From Blasia pusilla (lineage: Eukaryota > Marchantiophyta > Marchantiopsida > Blasiales), in the NCBI GenBank assembly GCA_050084515.1, contig CM114274.1, positions 1,922,001-1,986,000 of the forward strand: a DNA stretch of 64,000 nt, written 5' to 3'. Under the pieces are notes generated by a model. It was not told the origin of the DNA. It ran no database searches and worked only from the letters and a program-made list of their open reading frames with translations. Each line of letters opens with the position of its first letter. Position 1 is the first letter of the stretch. The translations under genes were made by a program, and so were the position numbers. Below, piece by piece: positions 1 through 8,701 of this stretch.

Positions 1-1370
1 CTTAATTTAGATATTTTGAAAGGTCTACAAGACATGTTACATGAATGCAATCCAGATGTGAAGATTTTTTGTCATATGGCATGTGAAGCAAGTGACGTTA
101 ATATGCGGATCATCCTCAAGGCAAGTAAGAGAGGTCTTGATGCAAAGCGTTATAACTTACCAACTACTTTAGAGGTTGCAGCTATTTGTTCGGGTGATGG
201 TAGTGAACATATCGACCATCGTGATATAGTTGCAGGACTACATGGAGGAGGAGTGAAACATATATTCGACCTCAATGAATCATATATTCGATTACACTTT
301 ATTTTGTTATTTATATATGGTGAATCAGGTTGGCATCCTGGAATATCCTGGAATTCGGGAGAATCCCAACAAATGGGCCGTATTATTCATGAGGAGGAGG
401 GACTCATGGAACCTTTGGATGATTGCATGGATGGGGAAAGAGATGATTGTGATATCCTTGAGGAAAGAAGAACAAAGAGTGTTATTGCTTTGCAATTTGC
501 ATATTTTCAACTTCAAACACGGATTGGAGGAGAAGATGACAATCGCTTATTGCGGTTTGGTCGACTTACTCAAGAATATATGGTTGACCTCTATGCCACT
601 GTAGAGATGCAATGATTATTATGGGTTGTCTAAATCAGAAGGAGTTGAGAGCCGAATTATATCAAGGTGTAAAGGACGCCATGCATTGACAGGATGTGGA
701 TAGTCGAAGGTTTGGGAGATGCATTATATTGCCTTCTTCTTTTACTGAAGGGGCACATCATATGCATCAATTATATCAGGATGCAATGGAAATTTTAAGA
801 CATTTTGGGAAGCCTGACTACTTTTTGACCATGACATGCAATCCAAAGTGGGAGGAGATTACATCTGCATTATTATCTGTAGACCGACCAGATTTGGTGC
901 ATTATTATTAACAATTGTAGACCGACCATTATTATCAGCATTGTTATTAACAATTGTAGATCGACAAGATTTGGTGGTGTGGGGTTTTTAGAAGAAAAAT
1001 AAGGAGTTGTTACGACTCATAATCAAGAAGCAGATATTGGATCGAGTTTTTGGATGCATCCATGTGGTGGAATTCCAAAAAAGAGGTTTGTCGCATGTGC
1101 ACGTACTTATTAGTTTAGGTTGTGAGGATAAACCACCTACCACTTATGATTATGATCGTATCATTTCAGTAGAAATCCCTTATCAATCTACCCATCCAAG
1201 GTTGTATTTTACCATTGCTAATTGCATGATTCATGGGCCATGTGGACCATGAAATCCAATCGCACCCTGTATGGATAATGAAACAAAGAAATGTACAAAA
1301 GGCTATCCCAAAGCTTTTGCGGCTAGCATTATAGAAACAAAAGATGGTTATCGGATCTATCCCTGGTAAG
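1..1370 (+). mobile_element. Helitron replicase remnant (N-terminal and HUH region)
   Basis: Decayed rolling-circle transposon replicase. The first open stretch (16-615) has the Helitron-like N-terminal pattern: YNLPTTLEVAAI, then a GDG and RDI segment, then LLFIYGESGWHPGI. After stops the same protein continues at 696-911 with PDYFLTMTCNPKWEEI, and at 1007-1252 with EFQKRGLSHVHVLI, which contains the His-x-His of the HUH nuclease. After one stop it runs on to about 1370 with a Cys-containing segment and a YPKAF block. The metal-binding HxH is retained, but stops and frameshifts break the frame several times, and the helicase half is absent. No Helitron terminus is visible. The left part may extend beyond the window. 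It is certainly non-functional here. Confidence 0.85.
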
Positions 1371-1454
1371 GATTGCTTTCTTTGCTACAGTCTTTATTAT
1401 TACTATAGATGTGGTATATATATTTGTTATATGTTTGGATATTAAATTGGCTCC
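1371..1454. other. Short spacer, no gene seen
   Basis: AT-rich sequence between the Helitron remnant and a G2 LTR fragment. Nothing recognisable. Confidence 0.5.
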
Positions 1455-1606
1455 AAATGAGCCAAAATGAAGGGTTTAGGGAAATTTGCTCTCTCAGGTT
1501 TCTCGGGGCCTCAGCAGGTCATCCTCGACCTCTTGAGCCTGTCCTCCACTACTCGCGAAGAAGCTCTTCTAGTTCTTAGCGATCAATCCTTAAAGACGTT
1601 ACAATA
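1455..1606 (-). repeat. G2 LTR fragment
   Basis: Starts with the block CTCCAAATGAGCC and ends with a segment containing TGTCCTCCACTACTC. The same blocks occur at 33541-33690 (LTR of copy B), 35387-35445 (copy C) and, more loosely, 41020-41095. It abuts the broken 3' end of G1 element I, so it marks a rearrangement breakpoint. Confidence 0.65.
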
Positions 1607-2600
1607 TTTACGTCCTCAAACGGGTTTGTCTTAATCACATACGGTTTAGCATACTTGGCACATAGCTTTGCGGAAAACTCCTTCAGAAGATTGATATTCT
1701 TCACACTCAAGCACACTTGTTCCCCAACTTGGAATCTCACTTGGCGCGTACTCTTGTTAGCATGCTTCACGTCCCTCAATGGAGCCTTTTCAAGGTTTCT
1801 CCTTGCTTGCTCCTCCCAATATTGCATCTCCGCTAACAAACCTTGTGCAGTCGCTTGTTGGGTCTTTGTCGATGTATTACCCTTTGAAAGGGCCAAGTCA
1901 AGAGGCCCTTCTTGCTCACGTCCATAAGCCAGGAGAAATATAGATTCTCTCGTTGCAGAATGCTTGGTGGAGTTGTAGCAGAACCGCGCCATACTCAGCC
2001 ACTTCACCCAATCTTGCAGGTCTGCGCTCATGGAATTCCTTAAGTATTGGTCATGAGGGAATTTACCTTTTTCGTTTGCCGATCCATTTGCGGATGGAAG
2101 GCCGTGCTGAAACTCAGCTTGGTCTTGAACCTCTTGAACAAGGGTTTTCAAGAGGCATTGGTAAACTTTGGGTCCTGATCTGAAACAATACTCCTCAATT
2201 ACTTGTGCGCACGTCACCAACTATCTAGGAAGAGTCGAGAAGTCATATAGGCCGTCGCTGAATCCACCGTCGGTACGAATCTCCCCAACTTACTTAACCG
2301 ATCAATTATCACAAGTATAGCGTTGTATCCCTCAGACTCTGGAAGACTAGTTATGAAGTCCATACTCACACTCTGCAAGGGTCCGTTGAGAATTGGCAAA
2401 GGGTGTAGCAAGCCTTGTTTCTTCGCATAAGGAACTTTGTTCGCCAGACAAGTCACACAGGTCTTCACATATTGAGCAACACCCTCTTTCACGTTGGGCC
2501 AGAAGAACCTCTTAGCCAAAACAACTAGCGTGGATTTATCCCCTTTATGTCCTACCAAGGGGTCCATCATGACATTCCACTAACACCTTGGTTCGCAGTC
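1607..2600 (-). pseudogene. Element I integrase
   Basis: Covers the zinc-binding domain and catalytic core (open frame 2570-2214) and the C-terminal part (2220-1607). The zinc domain shows the second His side (VGHKGDKST) and CVTCLANK for the two Cys. The first catalytic Asp lies in SVSMDFITSLPES. The region around the catalytic Glu reads GLPSANGSANEKG, where relatives have an HPQTDGQTE-type motif, so this copy is inactive. The C-terminal part (FQVGEQVCLSVKNINL) matches the corresponding segments of elements II, IV and VI. The chromodomain is missing. Confidence 0.8.
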
Positions 2601-2639
2601 TGCCTTTGCCCACATAGATCCTGCTCTGCTTGAACCTTA

Positions 2640-3230
2640 GCGAACCATGTCTCAAACTTATGTTGGCCACCTTCTCACCCTACTTCAACTTCCTTATGTA
2701 CTCGCTTGCATGGATGTCTTTCATATATCCCTCACAAATCCTTCTTTCCACATCTATTTCCTTAGGAAGCATTGCTCCCAAGACATGTGTTGTCGATGGC
2801 ATATCCTCATCCATGCGACTCGACGCATGTGGAATGACATTATCCTTCCCTGGCTCGTGGATCAGTTCCACATTCATCAACACCAAAGTATCATGCCATT
2901 TTAGTTATTTTAGTGTCACTCGATCTTGGGTCTCAAAATACTTGACTGATATGTTATCAGTGAACACTCAAGTTCTATGAAGGCCCAAATAGTGATGCCA
3001 CTTTCTCAAGCAATGGAACACATCCAACAACTCTTTCTGATGAGTGGGCCACCTCCTCTCAGTGTTTATGGGCTTCTTGCTCTTGTACGCTATAGGTCTT
3101 CCTTCATGTACCAAGATTTCTGCAATTGCAAAATCACTAGCATCAGTATGCACCTCGAACGGCTTTTCGAACTCCGACTGCTTCAACACTTGCTCCTGCG
3201 ATAGGATCTCCTTGACTCACTTGAATGCGT
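2640..3230 (-). pseudogene. Element I RNase H
   Basis: RNase H of the gypsy type. The segment 3189-2968 contains EVHTDASDFAIAEILV, with the first catalytic Asp, followed by WPTHQKELLDVFHCLRKW with the Glu. The tether towards integrase continues at 2886-2680 (VELIHEPGKDNVIPHASSR). Frameshifts separate it from RT on one side and integrase on the other. Confidence 0.8.
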
Positions 3231-3233
3231 CAT

Positions 3234-4135
3234 TCACTCTTGGGTCCAAGTCGTGTTAGTGTACTTTGTGGTCCAATCTATGAGAGGTCTCACAATCCCC
3301 GAAAAATTCCTCACATAGGTTCGGTAGAACAACACCACGCTCATAAACCTCCTCATTCCCTTCACTGTGGAAGGCCGTTTCCACTTGGCAATGGCTTTCA
3401 CCTTGTCCATATCTGGACTAACTCCATCTTTGCTAACCACATGATCCAAGAACTTGATCTTGTGCAACCCGAACTCTTTTCCATATTCGCGTATAACTTG
3501 TTTTCCTTAGTTTTGACAACACTGCTCTCAAGTGTCAAGCATGCTCCTCTAGTAACTTCGAATAGATGAGTATATCATCAATGTAGATGATCACATACTC
3601 ATCCATCTCCTCATGAAAAATGGAGTTCATCAATGTGGTAAGCATTGGAGGCGCATTACACAAACCGAAGGGCATTACCACAAACTCGAATGAGCCATAT
3701 CTTGTTCTACACGTAATCTTTTCCACATCCACTTCGACAATCTAAATCTGGCAATATCTTGACTTCAAGTCAATCCTACTACAGGTCTTTGCCCTTGACA
3801 TTCTATCGAAGAGGTTATCAATCCTCAAAATTTGTTCTCATTGTCACCTTATTCTGCACATGATAATCTACATAGAGTCTCATCTTTCCAGCCTTCTTCT
3901 TCACAAAGAGAACAAGCGCTCTATATGGTGCCTTGCTGGTTCTAATGTAGCCCTTATCTAAGAGCTCACTTAACTCATTTTTAAACTCATCAAGCTTCTC
4001 CTGATTTAATCTGTATGGTGCCTTGGAAGGTGGTTGAGACCCGGGGATGACTTCTATTTTATGATTGACTGCCCTATGCGGTGGCAACTCGTACGGAAGC
4101 TCATTCATCAAGACATCACCAAACTCCTTGACCAC
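3234..4135 (-). pseudogene. Element I reverse transcriptase
   Basis: Three overlapping frames make up one RT. 4135-3818 has [19 protein letters not shown] and a KMRLYVDY block (palm and fingers). 3732-3535 has [13 protein letters not shown] and the catalytic YIDD at 3574-3585. 3467-3234 has the thumb (KIKFLDHVVSKDGVSPDMDK). The YIDD box is intact but frameshifts and stops prevent a continuous protein. The closest relatives in the window are elements II, IV and VI. Confidence 0.85.
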
Positions 4136-4138
4136 TCT

Positions 4139-4918
4139 CTATAGCATTCCCAGGATTCCCCTCGAAGTCGCATCCGGATCTTTGCGCTTCTTGCTTGTGA
4201 TGTCCTCCACTTGTGTCATTAAGCAAAGGAACCCATCCTCCAATTGGGTCAGAGTCCTCCTTGTAATGGCGTTCACCAACTCCTTTCTTATGGGCATCTC
4301 GCGAACCAATCTCACCTGCAACCTTGCGTCTTTCACTAAGACGCTCAACCTCAATGGCCTTCGTCTCAGCTCCACCTCATACATATCCATAAATGTGTTC
4401 CCCAAGACTTCGTTAATGCCATCCATCTCTCATATTGTGGAATTCTCCTTCAACCTGAATTCTCCGCATCCTATCGCCAAACTCTGCACCAACTTGGAAG
4501 TTCGATGAGACTTGCCTCCATCAAAGCCTACATGAATGGGCTCTACACCTTAGAGTTTGACAAACCCCAACTCCTTCACAATTCTTGGGCTCAGGAAGGA
4601 GTGCGAAGCACCTGTATTTACGAGCAACATGACATCGTGATCAACAATCTTGAATCTTAGATACACCAAGTTCGGCATCCTCTTGGTGACTTGAAGGGAT
4701 GTTTCCAGTCCTCCCGCTGACAAGTGCTTATCAGCCAACGCAATCATACTCCCATTAGTAACATTTTTTTTGGAGCATCCCTTTGCCATGTGCCCACGTT
4801 TGCCACAGTTGTAACATACCACCTTGCCGTTTCCTGACTTCGAGTGTTGCATTCCCTTTGGTTTAGCATGGTGTTCTTGTTGCTTGCCGCCAGGTTGAGA
4901 GACTCTCCTTGGTCCCAC
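4139..4918 (-). pseudogene. Element I nucleocapsid and protease
   Basis: Segment 4918-4550 holds a zinc knuckle (CYNCGKRGHMAKGC, residues 35-48) followed by a retropepsin-like site reading LLVNTGASHSF (residues 98-108). The usual catalytic Asp of DTGA is Asn here, which would inactivate the protease. Segment 4426-4139 is the linker leading to RT (DGINEVLGNTFMDMYEVEL) and is shared with elements II and VI. Confidence 0.8.
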
Positions 4919-4958
4919 TCAACCCTACTCCAGACTCTCTTGAGTGCCCCTTTGTTTT

Positions 4959-5746
4959 TCAAACTCTTGTAAAAAAAATTTCCTCAAAGGGCTTTGGTGT
5001 TTGGGCCTCATCGTCCCCAATCCGCTCCGCCAGGCTCAACAACTCCACGCAAGTGTTTGGCAACTCTGACATCGTGTACAAGGCCTTCACCACACTCCGT
5101 TTGAGCCCTCCCATGAAGAGTGCTATCTGAGATTCCTCATCTATCCTAGGAATGGAGTTCAACTTTGCGGTGAACTCCCTCACATACGTGCTTAGAGACC
5201 TAGTCTGCCACAGTCGCACGAGCTGTACCCTATCGCGAATCTCTTGGTACTCCGGGTGAATCATTCACCAATCAGGGTCTTGAACTCCCCCCAACTTAGA
5301 AGTGAACCACTGGCCAGATGTTCTTCTTGTTGTACATGTGTTGTCCACCACTATAGCGCATGATCCTTTAAAAGGTGACTGCCACTACTACCTTATCTTC
5401 CTTCGCTGCCCTATGTGCCTCAAAGTAATAGTCCATCACCGTAAGGAAATCTTTGACCTTGCAAGAACGCCCCCCCTCTAGTGAATGGCGTGGGTAGGTT
5501 TGTCTTGCATAGCTTTTTTCCAGATATTGAAGCTCGGTCTGTCTTGAGATCAGCAATCCGTTTGTTTTGCAGGAAAACTTGCTCGGTCATCATCTTCATA
5601 TATTCCATAATTTGGGCATAGAATGCCGATTGAATTGAGTTTGGAGCCGTTGGCTCCGCATGAGGGTATGTGTTCAAGACACCCTCATGTTTGGTGTTCA
5701 GCACCTCAAGAGTCGATATCTCGTCCACCGGTTCCCGATCCGGCAT
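4959..5746 (-). pseudogene. Element I gag (capsid region)
   Basis: Two frames of the retrotransposon gag domain. 5746-5420 is the N-terminal part (SIQSAFYAQIMEYMKMM and the GKKLCKTNLPTPF block). 5264-4959 is the C-terminal capsid part (SLSTYVREFTAKLNSIPRID). The two are separated by a frameshifted stretch. The same order and wording recur in elements II and VI. Confidence 0.8.
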
Positions 5747-5948
5747 CGGTTTGTTTCGTAGTTTGCGTTGCTTTACTCAACGTTTCCGTGGTTCATCTCC
5801 CTCGGTTGCCATCATCAAGCCCCCACACTGAGATCTTGTCCTTGTTTCTTGCGTCCCTCCCCAAGCATCTAGGCCATCCCGCTACCTTGGTTTTTCCCTA
5901 AGCATCCGGTTACTCCCACGACCCCAAGTTCTCGCTCACCGAGGATTA

Positions 5949-5960
5949 GCTTTGATACCA
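5949..5960 (-). promoter_or_regulatory. Primer-binding site, element I
   Basis: Minus-strand reading TGGTATCAAAGC, two bases from the end of the 5' LTR. It matches the pattern expected for priming by initiator tRNA-Met, with one mismatch to TGGTATCAGAGC. Confidence 0.85.
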
Positions 5961-5962
5961 CA

Positions 5963-6967
5963 TGTCGTTTGCCTACTCTCCTCGAACATCAATCTCAGTG
6001 TTGCGGAAGCGTACGTTCAGTAGGACACGCTCTCATCACCAACCTACACCCAAACGCACTCACGCAAGTCTGGATTTGGGTCAAGTGGCCTTCCAACCCA
6101 CTGCGTCCTCAACTCGGCACCTCATCAAGCTCAACCTTCCCTCATTCGTAGGTTGCCAACACGGGCAAGTCTTCAGAGACTTTGGACAAACTTTATGGTT
6201 AGTCCAAGCACCTAAACATTGTTTTCCCGCCTAGCGGCCCCAACTGTCCAACGGACCTTGCATGAGTCCCAATCCAAGACTCAACAATATGATTCGCAAT
6301 TTGGAATCCAATAGGGACCTCCGAAATCCACTCTATTGGACTTGGTTCCGGTTTCTAATCCCAACGCCAAACTCCTGATCCGTTCTATGCCCTTGAGTGA
6401 CCCCACGGCACCCAAAGTGGGATTCTTGTCCCAATCACTCTTGGAGACCTTCCCCTTTACTAGTACTTTTGGGGATTTTCGGGGTCCCCCTACCTTTGGG
6501 AAGAAGCACCCAGGGCCCTCTTTCTAGGCCTCAACCCAACTCTTTGTACAATCGGTTTTGGCCTATATCCCAACTTTTGCTCATGCATTTTCCAATATCT
6601 TTAGTGGGTTGGAACCGGCTCTGCATAAGGTTTCCAACGCTACCATATTTGTCCCAAGGGCATCTTGGAAATTAAAGTTATGTTCAAAAGTACAGTCAGA
6701 AACTCCAAACGCTAGCCGCGTCCCAAGTGAGGTTCTCACCCCTTGGCCACGTCTTTTTCCGAGACTCAACTTTGCTTAAGTCTAGGTTCTGTGTTTGGTT
6801 CAGGTTTGTTAGTCATAAACATAAATGCATGAAACACTTGAAATGCTAACCGCGCTTGTGTCTTGCACTTGTGTTTCTCTAACTCGAAAGCCCAAACCAT
6901 CCCAGCGTAAGCTCGCTAGAGTTTGGATGTTCCGCTTGGCCCTCGTTTGGTTATGAGGGTCGCGACA
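5963..6967 (-). repeat. Element I 5' LTR
   Basis: 1005 bp, bounded by TGTCG at the left and CGACA at the right, with the primer-binding site adjacent. Related LTRs occur in elements II, III, IV, V and VI. No matching 3' LTR exists to the left because the element is truncated. Confidence 0.85.
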
Positions 6968-7048
6968 GTTATATCAGCTTGTGACATGGCAATTACACAA
7001 AGTGAACAACATATATGCGCACACGTGGTCGTGATTTGTTGTGACTCG

Positions 7049-7545
7049 ATCATATTCATCACGCTATTCGTGAGTATGATTGAGTCGTGAAGCATGATTG
7101 AGTCATATTTGTCCATGTGATTTTGTTAAATGACTATATATGGTTGAGTCATAGCATACAATTAAGTCGTATTGATCACTTCTAATTTTCATGATGACCT
7201 TATGTAATTGAATCGTGAGTCTCTACAATCATATTGATCACTTGCATTTGTCTAAATGACTTCAGATGATTAAGGCATAAGTTTATACCGAGTCATATTG
7301 ATCACTCTCGTTTGTCTTAATGACTCATATGGATGAGTCCTAAAATATGACTGAGTCATGTTGATGAGTTTGGTATGTTTAGATGATTACATAAACTTGA
7401 GCCATAAAATGTGATATAGTCATAATGATGAATTTGGTGTTTAAATGATTGGATATACATGAGTCATGAAATATAAACGAGTCATAATGATGGATTTGGT
7501 TCATTTAAATGACTATAGTTGGCTTTAGATGAGTCTTTTAAACGG
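7049..7545. repeat. Degenerate tandem repeat, period about 63 bp
   Basis: A GTCATATTGATCACT-like core recurs at about 7049, 7102, 7166, 7228, 7292, 7355, 7419 and 7481. Apart from the first interval (53 bp) the spacing is 62 to 64 bp. Each unit also contains an AAATGACT-like block and a TGAGTCAT block. The units have diverged but keep the spacing. It lies between element I and G2 copy A. Confidence 0.8.
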
Positions 7546-7964
7546 GTGTTCTTTTAAGCTAGAAGAAATTATAAACTTCAATAAAAATGCTTCATGGAAA
7601 ACCCATCAAAGAAACAAAGGAGGGGGGCATAGAGAGCCACAAATTCGCAGACCATAAATGGCGTTGACTAAGCTAGAATGTCTATACAACCTTTTTATTA
7701 TGTTCAAATAATAGTGAAAGATTTATTTTTTTTAATGTAGAGGATGGGAATGGTGCCACTAACAATTCAGACATTAATTGAGAGAGAACTTTAATATATT
7801 TTTCCTTGGCATGAATGTATTTAATCGAAAACATTGAGAGGGTGCATACATAACACAACCACATTGAAAATGCAAACTATTTTACTCATAATTAAGCCCT
7901 TGGATTTTTGCTGGAAGGTGTCATTGATAGCCCAATTTAGACACATCAGATCTCATAAAGTCTT
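7546..7964. other. Intergenic, nothing recognised
   Basis: AT-rich spacer with no coding similarity that I can see and no LTR-like ends. Confidence 0.5.
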
Positions 7965-8546
7965 TGTCGTGCGAATCCACATCGTCATACAACATACATC
8001 CCTGACATACCATACTCACATACATACATAACATAGACGAGAGCATCCACAAACACAAGTGTACCACAACTGAAATCCGTGAAAGATCTACTATCATAAA
8101 ACATGTATAGAATCACATAGAATCGAGCCAAACCCACTCCACGATGGGAGAATCTAGGTCGAAGCTTGCGAGAAACACCATAGCCAAGAGCTCTACTCAC
8201 TACTAAGACTAACTCCCAACGCAACAGGCTCAACTCAAAGAACTGACTGTTCTTTGAGTGCACTCCACCTTATATCCTCCAACCTAAGAGCGGGCCCTAC
8301 TGGAAAAGTCACCCTCAACTGAGTAACCCCCAACCCTATGTATGACATCGCATCTCTACCTAGACACTACGGCCCTACATAAGGTATGGCCTCTACTAGC
8401 ACACTATACTCTACGACATAATCCGTATGGTCATGACAGGTGTCGTGCGAATCCACATCGTCATACAACATACATCGCTGACATACCATACTCACATACA
8501 TACATAACATAGACGAGAGCATCCACAAACACAAGTGTACCACAAC
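7965..8546 (-). repeat. G2 copy A 3' LTR region with duplicated 106-bp ends
   Basis: A 106-bp segment at 7965-8070 (X1) recurs at 8441-8546 (X2) with a single mismatch. Between them, 8071-8438 (Y) starts TGAAATCC and ends CATGACA, and matches 17434-17637 at the right end of the element. A G-rich purine tract lies just upstream of X2 in element orientation, which would place the LTR start at X2. The right-hand copy contains only Y, with an internal deletion, so the true LTR border is unresolved: X-Y-X, X-Y or Y alone. Within Y, 8236-8260 is a perfect 10-bp-stem hairpin (CTCAAAGAAC, 5-base loop). Confidence 0.7.
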
Positions 8547-8560
8547 TCGCCCCCCTAACT
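8547..8560 (-). promoter_or_regulatory. Polypurine tract, G2 copy A
   Basis: Minus-strand reading is close to TTAGGGGGGCGA. The same tract stands at the same place in copy B (TAGGGGGACGA, near 33821) and copy C (TAGGGGGGCGA, near 35584). This position fits priming of plus-strand DNA synthesis. Confidence 0.65.
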
Positions 8561-8701
8561 TGAGGTTAGGTCCCTCTAACTCCCAGGTAGCACTATACAT
8601 CTACTACATGCTATACACCTTCGTGGTTGCACGAATCAGAAGGCCGGGTGCTAGGTTGCCCCATCGTTAGTCCCACATCTGTAATCCATATCATGCAAAG
8701 A

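Larger units (their letters stand above)
1607..6967 (-). mobile_element. G1 Ty3/gypsy element I, 3' truncated
   Basis: Minus-strand element with a complete 5' end: 5' LTR (5963-6967), primer-binding site (5949-5960), gag, protease, RT, RNase H and integrase in gypsy order. It stops abruptly inside the integrase C-terminal region, just where the chromodomain would begin, and has no 3' LTR. Related elements II, IV and VI in this window carry a chromodomain, so element I is taken to be a chromovirus that has lost it. Every coding segment contains frameshifts or stops. Confidence 0.85.

Noticed and set aside
7049-7545. Possible CRISPR array because of regular spacing
   Set aside because: Units are diverged throughout with no constant repeat and unique spacer, and the DNA is plant nuclear.
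7965-8546. Interpretation of X-Y-X as a separate miniature LTR element (TRIM)
   Set aside because: No primer-binding site after the first X or purine tract before the second. The layout recurs in copy B with a different middle, so it belongs to the G2 LTR.
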